DNA from: CAXXIC01 sp049315325
Lineage (GTDB): Bacteria > Bacteroidota > Bacteroidia > Bacteroidales > UBA7332
DNA length: 64,000 nucleotides
NCBI GenBank assembly: GCA_049315325.1
Contig: JBMOKJ010000001.1
Span: forward strand, 496,001-560,000
Direction: 5' to 3'
Part shown: positions 45,408-55,900 of the stretch, one piece after another
How positions within the stretch are numbered: position 1 is the stretch's first letter
Layout of the letters: each line of letters begins with the position of its first letter
Translations under genes and position numbers: made by a program
Notes under the pieces: model-generated
What the model saw: only the letters and a program-made list of their open reading frames with translations
The model's database searches: none
What the model was told of the DNA's origin: nothing

Positions 45408-45715
45408 CTAGCAAAGTGAACAACTTGCACCACCAAAGTACGCATATTGAAGTAACAATATAGACATATTAGACCACCGAAGTGCGCATATTAAAGTACC
45501 AAAGTAAACAACTTGTACCACCAATGTACACATATTGAAGTACCAATATAGACATATTAGACCACCGAAGTACGCATAATAGAGTGCCAAAGAGAACCAC
45601 TTGTACCACCAAAGTATACATATTGAAGTACCAATATAGACATATTAAACCATCGAAGAACGCATATTAGAGTACCAAAGTAAACAACTTACACCACCAA
45701 AGTATGCAACTTAAA
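45408..45715. repeat. Tandem repeat, 44-bp unit in an 88-bp higher-order pattern
   Basis: About seven 44-base units start with ACCACCRAAGTA-like sequence. They alternate between an A form (ending CAATATAGACATATTAG) and a B form (ending CAAAGTAAACAACTTGT), so the real period is 88 bases repeated a little over three times. Each unit also splits into two similar 22-base halves. No spacers, so this is not CRISPR. The span from 45182 to 46098 holds no gene that I can support. Confidence 0.8.
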
Positions 45716-45971
45716 GCGGACTGTTAAAAATATTAACACGAATTTTAATGCGTAATTTGGTGAAATGGATATGAAACTGTTATCTCACTCTCGCATATTT
45801 AACTTTATTTAAACCCTTAAGGGATTTTAATATTTTTGTGGTAATTCAAAATAGATTAATTATTTATCTGTAACGTGTTGATTATAAGAAGAAAATGTAA
45901 ATGATAACAATATAGCACTAATCGCAAATGACGCAAAGCCAAAATAAGTAAAAATAAATATAAAAAAATAG

Positions 45972-46002
45972 TTGTATAATTAAATTACTTATAATAGTTT
46001 TG
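45972..46002 (+). promoter_or_regulatory. Promoter of the carboxypeptidase-regulatory-domain gene
   Basis: TTG (45972-45974), 20-base gap, TAGTTTTG (45995-46002). The leader would be about 90 bases and very AT-rich. Confidence 0.55.
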
Positions 46003-46098
46003 TAACCAAACTAATATAGTGTTGGCTATAGTGCTATTTATTGCATTGAATATTTTATATAATAAATATTATTAATCCACTTAAAATTTAATTTAGTT

Positions 46099-47010
46099 AT
46101 GACAACAAATCAGTTATCGAAGCTCAAAATGTACCTCTCTTTAAGGCTATTTCTTACCTCAAATGAAGATATAATGGCTAAATTGCCAAATTCAGGAGAG
46201 TTTATCGCAGCGTTAGATGTCGCAATTTTGCAAATACAGACTAACGATGAAGAACATCAACAAAGCAATAAAGGAGTAACTGATAAGAAAAATAAGCTGA
46301 AAGACGATTTGATAACCTTAGCTGCCGACAACTCGCGAAAAATACAAGCATATGCGAAGTATAACCATAATGAGGTATTGTTGGCAGAAACAAAAATTAC
46401 ATTAACCGAACTGAGAAGCTTTCCAGGTGTGGAGCTGGTGAATGTAGCCAATGGTCTCTACCACTCCATCGAGGAGAACTTAACAGAAGTTACCGCATAC
46501 AATCTAACAGAAGTGACACAAACAAAATTTAGAGAGACAATCGACCTGTTTTCGACCTCGATACCACAACCGCGCGAAAGCCTGTTGAAAGGCAAAGAGA
46601 ACATCATGTTGCAAAATCAAGGATTTGAAGCGGGCGATGAGGCGATTGGCAATCTGGATGCTGTGGTAGAGATCGTAAGACTGACCGAGCCAACTTTTTA
46701 TGCAGGGTATCGAAATACACGCAAAATAGTGTTGCAAGGTACAGGCTCGTTGCAAGTGAATGGCACAGTGACAGAATCTGCCACAGGCAAGCCAATTCCA
46801 AAAGCCACACTCACATTCCGTTTGACAGGACAACAAGAGGTAGTAGTAGAGAAAGAGAGTGCCGCCAAAGGTGGATTTATGATTAAATCGCTGGCAGAGG
46901 GAGTGTATGAAGTAACAGTCACCAAAGTAGGTTTTCAGACACAAGTGGCACAATTGATTGTCCGATGGGATGAATTGTGCACGCTGGATGTGAAGATGGA
47001 AGGGATTTAG
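46099..47010 (+). CDS. Hypothetical protein with C-terminal carboxypeptidase-regulatory-like domain
   Basis: 303 residues. The first 210 are helical and polar (NKGVTDKKNKLKDDLITLA; TFYAGYRNTRKIVLQG) with no signal peptide. The last 90 are a CarboxypepD_reg beta-sandwich (LQVNGTVTESATGKPIPKAT, GVYEVTVTKVGFQT). That fold is usually periplasmic or surface, so lack of an export signal is odd. I know no function for the helical part. Related proteins occur in several Bacteroidetes, often near repeat-rich loci, as I recall. A hairpin terminator is found 140 bases on. Confidence 0.75.
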   Translation: MTTNQLSKLKMYLSLRLFLTSNEDIMAKLPNSGEFIAALDVAILQIQTNDEEHQQSNKGVTDKKNKLKDDLITLAADNSRKIQAYAKYNHNEVLLAETKITLTELRSFPGVELVNVANGLYHSIEENLTEVTAYNLTEVTQTKFRETIDLFSTSIPQPRESLLKGKENIMLQNQGFEAGDEAIGNLDAVVEIVRLTEPTFYAGYRNTRKIVLQGTGSLQVNGTVTESATGKPIPKATLTFRLTGQQEVVVEKESAAKGGFMIKSLAEGVYEVTVTKVGFQTQVAQLIVRWDELCTLDVKMEGI

Positions 47011-47151
47011 ACCTCACCCTAAATCCCTCTCCCACAGAGAGGGACTAGAAGAAAGAGTTGAACATTTTTAAGAAAGGAGTGGAATGCTTAATTTGAGTGT
47101 TCCTTTTGTGAATTCTGCAATTCTGTCACAAAAATAATAATGAAAACTCCC

Positions 47152-47184
47152 AAAAGAACACACATATACTGTGTGTTCTTTTTA
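47152..47184 (+). terminator. Terminator after 46099-47010
   Basis: AAAGAACACACA pairs with TGTGTGTTCTTT around a short loop, followed by TT. It overlaps the first codons of an unlikely 73-residue frame. Confidence 0.8.
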
Positions 47185-47231
47185 TATCTAATCTTTTTTA
47201 GTACTAATATAGCAATTCGGTTAAAAAAAAG

Positions 47232-47262
47232 TTTTGTGAGTGTAAATATTTATATATATTTG
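47232..47262 (+). promoter_or_regulatory. Promoter of the mini YD/T9SS gene
   Basis: TTTTG (47232-47236), 18-base gap, TATATTTG (47255-47262) then CAC. It would give a leader of about 250 bases. Confidence 0.65.
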
Positions 47263-47267
47263 CACAC

Positions 47268-47520
47268 ACAATATAAAAACACGGACTTATATACTCCAAC
47301 TCATGGTATTAGTATTCCTGATATTGTAGAAAACTCCGTGTATTCTTGCCTCTCAATTTAGAAACTTACAGAACTTACGGGCGATTGCTACGTATGCATA
47401 CTTTGTATGCCTACGATTGCAATATTATTCTTCATTCTCGATTTCGAGAATGATCACTTGCATTTATTGGAGAAATTCAATAAAATGGATTATTAATAGT
47501 CATTTTTTTAATAACAAAAT
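47268..47520 (+). promoter_or_regulatory. Long leader with two perfect hairpins
   Basis: GCATAC/GTATGC (about 47396-47410) within a longer imperfect stem, and ATTCTCGA/TCGAGAAT (about 47434-47451). No ORF in it is convincing. It could regulate the downstream gene post-transcriptionally. Confidence 0.35.
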
Positions 47521-47949
47521 ATGAAACAAAAACATTTACTTATCTATCTATTACTATTGTTATCAATAGGTATAAGAGCACAAAACAAAGTAAGCTTCGA
47601 CTACGACGAGGCAGGTAATCGAATCAGTCGCAAGATTGTACCTATAATAAGTGGTGTTAAAAGTGTTTTTAGACCACATTCGGAACCCATTGTTGAAGAA
47701 ATGGGAGAGCGCAAAATCATTATCTACCCCAATCCCACCAAAGGGGCATTAGCAGTAGAGGTAACTGGTGGAGACCCGAAAGATGAAGTGCGAATCGTAC
47801 TTTTTAGCGCAAAGGGGGTGATGCTACAAAACATTGCAGCCAAAGTGGGTAAAACCCCAATGGATCTATCCACCTACGCCGATGCATGGTATATTCTGCG
47901 CGTGACGGCAGGAGAGAATAAAACGGAATTTAAGGTGGTGAAACAATAA
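47521..47949 (+). CDS. Miniature YD-repeat protein with T9SS sorting domain
   Basis: 142 residues. A signal peptide ends GIRA before QNKVS. One YD-like motif (FDYDEAGNRISRKIV) of the kind found in RHS proteins follows. From about residue 60 a T9SS type A domain covers the rest (IIIYPNPTKGALAVEV, DAWYILRVTAGEN, FKVVKQ). It precedes the RHS toxin gene by two genes. The large RHS protein has no T9SS tail that I can see, so this small protein could act as a surface partner, but that is inference. Confidence 0.8.
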   Translation: MKQKHLLIYLLLLLSIGIRAQNKVSFDYDEAGNRISRKIVPIISGVKSVFRPHSEPIVEEMGERKIIIYPNPTKGALAVEVTGGDPKDEVRIVLFSAKGVMLQNIAAKVGKTPMDLSTYADAWYILRVTAGENKTEFKVVKQ

Positions 47950-48085
47950 GAAATTGACTGATTAATTGAGTAATTGATTGGGCTGATGTTGGTAGTGTTT
48001 AGTTAATCAGTTACTCCAGAAATCAATTAATAGTTATTTGTCAAAGAGAGAAAACAACACAAAATAAAAATATTTATCAATTTGC

Positions 48086-48115
48086 TTGAAGATTTAAAAG
48101 AAGTTAGTATATTTG
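48086..48115 (+). promoter_or_regulatory. Promoter of the tRNA-like RNA / Tat-TPR gene
   Basis: TTG (48086-48088), 19-base gap, TATATTTG (48108-48115) then C. The predicted start falls almost exactly at the first base of the stem below. Confidence 0.6.
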
Positions 48116-48122
48116 CAGCATT

Positions 48123-48191
48123 GGATCCCGTAGCTTAATCTAAAGCAAGATGAGTAATCGACGAGATATAGGTTAAACCCTATCGGGATCC
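48123..48191 (+). ncRNA. tRNA-like small RNA or structured leader
   Basis: GGATCCCG (48123-48130) pairs perfectly with CGGGATCC (48184-48191), like an acceptor stem. TA, then GCTT-AATCTA-AAGC, follows like a D-arm, and ATAGG-TTAAAC-CCTAT resembles a T-arm with a shortened loop. The anticodon arm region (about 48148-48168) does not form a proper 5-bp stem, and the total (69 bases) is short, so it is not a normal tRNA. It could be a tRNA mimic, a decayed tRNA, or an attenuator ending in TTTCTTCTTTTT. It lies 58 bases before the Tat-TPR gene. Confidence 0.5.
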
Positions 48192-48249
48192 TTTCTTCTT
48201 TTTACTTTTTCCACTCTCTTTTCTTTCTTCCTGCACAAATCAATCTCTT

Positions 48250-49830
48250 ATGAAAGAGTTAAATCGCAGGGATTTTCTACGTACCGGATTATTAGCCACA
48301 GGAGCATTTTTTGTATCACTATCACCTCTTCAAAAGTTAGTTGCTGCAAATGCAGTACCAAGCAGTGGATTTAATAAACTTTTGCTGCGTAGAGCAAAAG
48401 CTTACTTCTTCCAAAAAGATTGGACCAATGCCGTGAGCAGTTATAAACAATTTATTACAGAATCGCCCGATTTGATAGTGGGATACGACGGGCTTGCTCG
48501 CACCTTTTACGCTCAAAACAAATCACTAGAAGCGGCAGAGGTGTATCGACAAGGCTGGCTGACGAGGCAGAACAACCCGTTGTTTAATGACCGTTTAGCG
48601 CGTGCGATGACGAGACTCGTGGCTGGAAACAGTAAGGCAGAGAAAGCATTCTGTACTAAAACTGGTGAGACAGATTTGCTTGAATCGGCTTCGAAGCTTT
48701 ATTTGAATGCGATAGATAAAACAAAAGGAAAACCCCTTGCCTATTTAGCTTTGGGGTTGTTGGACGTTAAACATACGACAGAAAAACTCAATAAGGCAAG
48801 AGTCTTTGCCAAGAAACCGCTACTTTCACTCGCTACAACTACACTCTTGCAAATTGATCAAACTACACAAGTTCACCGAACCAAGTGGGAAGAGTCGCGA
48901 CGCAATCGCAAGAAAAGCGAATATCATGTAACCTCCGAAATTTTAGCTGATAACCGAGAGTCGAATCATAAGAATAAAAGTAGAAGAGACCTGAACTTCG
49001 AAGACGAAAAAAAGAGTCGGTTGCGTGAGCAAGTGAAAGCGAACAAAGAGTTGTACTACACCCTATTTGAAGCAGCAATAAAAAATAAGGACACTCAAAA
49101 GGTAGAGAAATTCCATCAAAAAATAGTTGCATCCGATAGTCGCGATATAAATGCTACAGGGCAATTAATTACGCATTACCGTAAACAAAAAGAGTACAGT
49201 AAATTAGTAAAATTGCAATCGGAGCGATACCATACTAATGCAGATTTTTGGACAACTGCATCGTATGCGCAAGCACTGCGCTTGCAGGCAAAAGGAGAGT
49301 CGAAACAACATCTCTACACCCAAGCATTGGGTCTTTATCAAGGATTGGCAACAGGAGCGAACATCTCTTCACGCGAATACTTATGTGCATGGGGCGGGCA
49401 GCTTGACTGTCTGATTCAGCTCAATCGATATGCCGAAGTGAGAACACTAGCGTTACAAGCTTTAGAGCCTTTTGCAATAGGAATCCTACCCTTTGCACTG
49501 ACTTACCTAAAAACCCTAACTCTCGAATCGAATTACGCACTGGCCGAAGATGGATACAAACTGCTACTATCAGATAAAGAAACGCAAGCAATTGCAGCCG
49601 ACCCCATCTATCGTCATTTGAAAAGTTGTCGCCAACGACTGGCGCAAGCCACAGGAGACAAGGGTAATGCTCCGGGGTTCGGAGTAAAGAAAGAGGTATT
49701 GTTCGACATCTACTATGGCTTGGCAGACTTGTATCACAAAAAAGGAGACAGAGCTGGCGAACGTACAATTTTGAGAGAAATTAAGAAACAGGATCCAAAC
49801 AATGCCTTTGTGAAGAAGAGAAAAGGATAA
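48250..49830 (+). CDS. Tat-exported TPR protein
   Basis: 526 residues. A twin-arginine signal (NRRDFLRTGLLATGAFFVSL) marks folded export by the Tat system. The rest is helical with TPR-like repeats (KAYFFQKDWTNAVSSYKQF; YDGLARTFYAQNKSLEAAEVY) and a charged, Lys/Arg-rich middle (about 205-270). No enzyme motif is seen. The RHS toxin gene starts 108 bases downstream on the same strand, so it may assist folding or surface delivery of that protein. Tat export of a TPR scaffold is unusual. Confidence 0.8.
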   Translation: MKELNRRDFLRTGLLATGAFFVSLSPLQKLVAANAVPSSGFNKLLLRRAKAYFFQKDWTNAVSSYKQFITESPDLIVGYDGLARTFYAQNKSLEAAEVYRQGWLTRQNNPLFNDRLARAMTRLVAGNSKAEKAFCTKTGETDLLESASKLYLNAIDKTKGKPLAYLALGLLDVKHTTEKLNKARVFAKKPLLSLATTTLLQIDQTTQVHRTKWEESRRNRKKSEYHVTSEILADNRESNHKNKSRRDLNFEDEKKSRLREQVKANKELYYTLFEAAIKNKDTQKVEKFHQKIVASDSRDINATGQLITHYRKQKEYSKLVKLQSERYHTNADFWTTASYAQALRLQAKGESKQHLYTQALGLYQGLATGANISSREYLCAWGGQLDCLIQLNRYAEVRTLALQALEPFAIGILPFALTYLKTLTLESNYALAEDGYKLLLSDKETQAIAADPIYRHLKSCRQRLAQATGDKGNAPGFGVKKEVLFDIYYGLADLYHKKGDRAGERTILREIKKQDPNNAFVKKRKG

Positions 49831-49938
49831 GCGGGTAAATAGCTGAGTAATTGATTAACTTATTAATAGAGAATTGAGGTGGTTGATGCTAATGCTTTTA
49901 GCTGCTGAGTAAGAAAAGAACAAATTAAAACAATCGTT

Positions 49939-52900
49939 ATGAGACGTTTCTATACAAGTATCATTTTATTATGCGTATTATCAGGATTTCGCCTTTCGGC
50001 ACAGGCAATACCTGCATCGCAAGTATATATCAGCGAAGTGATGTTTGATTCACCACTTCAGGAAGATAAGTATGTCGCTGGCGAACACAATAATGGAGAA
50101 TACATCAAATTGTTTAATCCAACAGATAAAGTAATTGATTTGACGGGATGGACACTTACCGGACAAGGAGTAAACGAACAATATATCTTTCCACCTTTCA
50201 CCTATCTCCCTCCAAATCAAATACTCCTTGTAGCATACAGAAGCGGTTCTTCATTCAATTTTTTCGACTACTACCACATACCAAGCACCACGCCATTGCT
50301 GTATCAAAACGCCATCATTTTATTCAACAAAGGAGAGCAAATCGTTCTGTATAACGCAAAATCACAATTAGTTGATGCGTTTTCATATACCGGAAACTTA
50401 CAGGGATTGGCACCTGTATCGCTCTATGCTAAAAACAGACCCGGAATCACTTACAACAAAATCAAATCGCTGCACCGCAAGCAAATCACCTATAAAAACG
50501 GCATCATCAATTCGCAGGGAAATGTCGATTTGTATGCTAATTTGGCAACCCCTGCGCAGGTAGAGTCGGCAACAACAAACAACACCATCACACCCAATGA
50601 ACCGATTGTAGTTACTCCCTCACAAAGTTCATTGGCTCCTACCGTGGGTTCTATTCCCGGACAATTTGCCGTTAGCCCGAGTGGTGCAGCTACTTACTCA
50701 ATCCCTATCGAATGCCCCGCAGGCATCAATGGTATGCAACCAAATATATCATTGGTGTACAATAGTCAGGGAGGAAATGGTCCATTGGGTGTTGGTTTTG
50801 CTATTAGTGGGCTATCTTCCATATCCAGAACGACCAAAAACTTATACACAGATGGCATAATTGCTGGAATGACGTTTACATCTGCCGATATTTTTTCAAT
50901 AGATGGGAATAGGCTCATTTGGGATGGAACAAAATATGTGACAGAGCAAAGGACTTATTCACTAATAAATAGTGTTGGTACAATACCCGCCACAGATTGC
51001 CCACAAAGTTTTAAAGTTACCAACAAAGATGGGCAAACAATCGAGTATGGCACAACTCCCGAATCACGCTTAACGCCAGTTGGAGCTCCCGTGCCGATGC
51101 AGTGGTTTATCAATAAAACCACAGATGCGAATGGCAATTATATGACTTTTACCTATCAATCGCAGGGAGGGCAGACAGTCCTTAAACAGATTGATTATAC
51201 TGGGAATGGCAGTAAGCAGCTTTTTGCCAGTATTGTATTTAATTATATCAATAAATCAACGATTAAAACCACTTCGTTACTTGGATATTCAATTGGTGAT
51301 CGATTTTTGTTAGATAACGTTGAAATCAAATCAAATGGCACAATCTTAAAACAATACAAACTTAATTACAAATATGAGAAAGAAAATTACTTTATTACAA
51401 GTATAGATTTAACGGGTTTAAATAATGTGAAGGTAAGTCCAATAATTGTGCAGTGGGGAGCAGATAATAGCACAATTAGTGTAGCGCAATCAAATGTTCC
51501 AACTGACACAGACCCGGCCGTAGATTCGTTAGAGAAATCATATCTTTCCACTGATATAGATGGGGATGGATATACGGATTTGATTAATATTTACAAAGAT
51601 AGCAAAGTGGGCAGCGATATTCGTGGGAATTCTGGAATAGTTAAGGTTTTTAGAAATACAGCTTCATCGGGAAGTCCCTCGTTTGAAAATACCCCAATGC
51701 TATCGAAAAGAATTGGCCGGCAATTTGTTCTTGGGCCAGAATATTCTGTATGCGGGGGAATTGTTACAGGAAGCTTTCATGGGAATGCAAAAAAAACGAT
51801 TATTGTACCTAGTTACAATCAAAGAGGAGGTTTGCATTGGGTTAGTTTTCAAGATCTTTCTTCAAAGCCAATTATTTACTCCGACACACATGGAACAACA
51901 GGTATGGGTTGTAATGTTGAGTTCTATCACACTAATTGTTGGGGAGACAATGAATCAGGCGATTGTGAAACAATTGTAGATTCTATTGTAGATATTTACA
52001 AAGAAAAGCAAAGCTTTACACAACGACTGAAGTATGGTGCACAAATGACAGCCTATACAGTGTCAGACCTTAACAATGATGGGATAGATGAAATCGTTTC
52101 TGTGGAAAAAACACATAAAATAGACACACACCCATTAATTATTGAAGCTCACGATTCAATCTACTATGTAAATGGAAGTACACGTCCTTATCATGTTTGG
52201 ATTCCAAAAAAAACTTTTACTGTTATTGATGCAATATACCCCTGCTACGGGAAGATATTCTATGTCAAAAAATCCAATTACAATCACGAAGGATTTTCTT
52301 ATGATTTGGGAGATAGAGTAATTGCTCAGGATTTTGATATAAATCCTTCTGATTTGCCTGATTCGGAGATTGGTAATATTATGGCTGCGGATTGCAATGG
52401 TGATGGCTTGAAAGATTTGATTGTACTTACAAAAGCTGGCTGCACACTATTTAAAAACAATGGTGGTGGTGTTGGTGCTGATGGAATCGTCCATCCTACA
52501 TTCACTAAAGTTGTAGATCTAACGGAATTTAACTCCGATTACAGTGGAGTGAAGGCCGGTGATTTCAACGGCGATGGATTAATGGACTTGGTGCTGAACG
52601 AGAAGAACAGCGCTGTATGGAAAGTTGCTATTAATAATGGAAATTTTGGATTCAACTACTATCCACTTTCAAACTTTACTGCTACAGAAGAGAGTTTCAC
52701 TGAGCGTAATAACGATAAAGATGACTGCATTGTCACTGACTTCAATAACGATGGCAAGTCGGATATTGTGATGGTTGACTTAGATTATGACTACAATGAT
52801 GATATAGTTTCATATCCTTGGGGAACATACAATAACACACACATCACGTGGTACGCATCGAAAGGTACGAGCTTTGAAGCCGTAAATACATTTGCTTATA

Positions 52901-55900
52901 ATGACGATGCCGAATATTCACACAACAGATTTAATGTCACTGGAGATTTCAATGGTGATGGTAGAGAAGACTTGTTGACCTATGGCTCGAATCTTTTTGC
53001 AAAAGAGAATAGAACAGATATGCTCTATTTGCATAGTTCGTTCAATATGGGCTTTGGGGCTAATTTTGTAAGATCATTTACCGATGGATATGGAGATGCG
53101 ACAACAATCAATTACCAGCCATTGAATATTCCTGCCACATCTGGAGGAGGTGATTTTTACACCAAAAGCACAGGTTCAGTCTATCCGATTGTGGATGTGG
53201 TGATGCCATCCTATTGTGTGAAAAGTATAGTGCAACCCAATGGCGTTGGAGGTAATTCTATCAGTGAATACGCCTACTCGGGAGCAAAAGTACACTTGAC
53301 AGGAAAAGGAATGCTCGGTTTCCAGAGCAATACGGTGAGTAATAGCACCAGTAATCGTAAATCGGTTTCGACTACCGAAATGGATTACAATCTCTTTTTA
53401 CCCACTTTGCAGACAACCATCACTTCTACTTACGGAGGAAGTGGTATTTCGAAATCAGAGACTACATTCCTGAATGCGAAAGTAGGCAGTATCTACGACT
53501 CTCGTCCTCTGAAAACAACCAATACGGATCTCTTAAGTGGATTGGTTGAAAGCACCGAGACGACAGGATATGTTGACGGCAACCCGACTCAGATCATTAC
53601 CAAGAAGGGAAATCTGACCACCACCAAAGATGTGATCTATAATCAATTTGGCTCGTGGGCATGGTGCAAAAACAAACCGACTAAGGTAACTACTACCCGA
53701 ACGCAAACTGGGGCACCGGATGTGCGTGTTATAGACTATACCTACGATGCAACCACTGGTAATGAACAGACTGAAACAGCAGATCCAGGGAATGAAAACA
53801 GTCTGGTGACAAAATACGAAGATTACGATCAGTTTGGTCGGGCGAAGAAGGTCTCTCTGATTGCCAATGGCAAAACACGAGCATCAACCGTAGTGTATAA
53901 GCCATCCGGTCGGTTTGTGGATAGTAAAACAGATCATTTGGGCGAAACTACCAGTTACGTGTGGGATGAGACAAAAGGACTGTTAACCAGTGAAACAAAT
54001 CGAATAGGTACAACTACTTATTACTATGACGGATTGGGTCAGTTATCCGAAACCGTCTATCCAACAGGTATTCGCAAAAAAGATGTTCTGCAATGGGCTC
54101 CGTTGGATGTGGTAAATACGGTAACTATTGCGGGCACTATCGATGCTTACACTACCACTGTTCGCAGCAATAGTAAAGGATGTAAATACTACAAATATAC
54201 CGAGGTATCGGGCAGTGCACCTGTCACGGTGTGGTATGATGCACAAGGTCAGGAGCGGGTAAAAGAGACCTACGGACTGAATGGTAAAAAGATCTCTGTA
54301 TTTACCGAGTACAACAGCGATGGGAGTGTATATCGGGTATCAGATCCTACCTTCAACACAACGCCTGAGAAATGGGCCAACACCTACCAGTACGATGATT
54401 ATGGTCGCCCGCAGTCGGTGACGACCTCCTTTGGCACCACGATTACCTCATCATATCAGGGAACGACTACTACGGTGTCGTCTCCCGAAACCACCAAATC
54501 GACTACGCTGAACAGTGCAGGTCAGGTGGAGAGTGTGACTACGAATGGAAAATCAGTTTCGTTTACTTACTACGCTTCGGGCTCGACGCAAAGCTCTACT
54601 CCGCAAGATGGGCAGCCAATTTCGATGGAGTATGATATACGTGGAAATCGCACTAAGTTGACCGACCCCGACGCTGGAGTTGTAGAGTCTAAATACAACG
54701 GTTTTGGTGAATTGATGTGGGAGCGACAAAAGGTACACAATGCGACCGATTGGGTGACAACCACACACAACTACGATCCTGATGGGCACGGTATTCTCCA
54801 AAGCATCACCCGTGGTGCAGAGACCACATCATATACTTACGATCCAGTTGTGAAAACAAGAGTAACCTCTATCTCCATTGCCAACAAAAATACGCAAACC
54901 TTCACCTATGATCAATTTGACCGTGTAACAAGTGTAGTCGAGGATATCAAAGGCAAGTCGTTCACCAAATCGACAGAATACGACGCATTGGGTCGAGCCT
55001 ATAAACAAGTTTATCCTTCTGGCTATTACACCTACAATGTGTATGATGCCTATAGTAATCTGATCGAAGTGAAAGACAATGCCAACCGTTCGATTTGGAA
55101 AGTCGTAGAGGAAAACGCCCGCGGACAGCTCACCCGAATCAGCAAAGGAGGGAAAGAGACCCGAAGCGATTTCGACGACCGCGGACTACCGACTGCTATC
55201 TATGTAGCTGGAGTAGTGGATGCTGGATACTTGTTCGATGAAGCAGGAAACCTGAAGCACCGAATCGATAACCTGACATCGCAACGCGAAGATTTCACCT
55301 ACGACGGGCACAACCGATTGCGAACTTGGACAGTGCTTAAAGGTGGAGTTTCGACCACAAACACTCTCGACTACGACGAAACGACCGGTAATATATCGAA
55401 GAGAAGCGGACTCGACAATCTGGTAATGAAATACGAAGAGACAAACACGCTTAATCAAACGAACGGCTCTTATGTTGCCAGATCCAATCCGGGACCACAC
55501 GCTCTAACATCTATACAAGGTGTTCCATCAGGATGCCCCGCTACAGCCCTCAATGTTACCTACACCGACTTTAAGAAAATAGCTTCGTTGAGCGAAGGTA
55601 ACAAATACTACACGCTCGATTATGGTGTGGACGACCAACGCCGGATGTCGGTCTATTCGGAAGGTGGATCGCTCAAGCAGACCCGCTACTACGTGGGCTA
55701 CTACGAAGAGGAGGTGGATGCCTCTGGCAATGTACGCAAAATTCACTATCTTAGCGGCGCAATTCTGATTCAGAATCGCGGTGTGGATAGTTTGCTCTAT
55801 AGCTACACCGATTTTCAGGGATCTTTGATAGCACTGACCGATGCAAATGGCACGGTGGTAGAGAAGTACGCCTACGACCCGTGGGGCGCACGACGCGACC

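Noticed and set aside
45408..45590. 60-codon minus-strand frame in the tandem repeat
   Set aside because: The frame is a by-product of a 44-base unit; the product is a Tyr/Phe/Leu/Cys-rich string and the frame stops before the array ends.
45408..45715. CRISPR array
   Set aside because: The repeats are contiguous and diverged, with no unique spacers, and no cas genes are nearby.
47140..47361. 73-codon plus-strand frame
   Set aside because: Its start lies in a terminator hairpin and its middle crosses a strong promoter; very AT-rich composition.
48123..48191. Functional tRNA gene
   Set aside because: No proper anticodon arm, T-loop one base short and total length too small. Kept as a tRNA-like RNA only.
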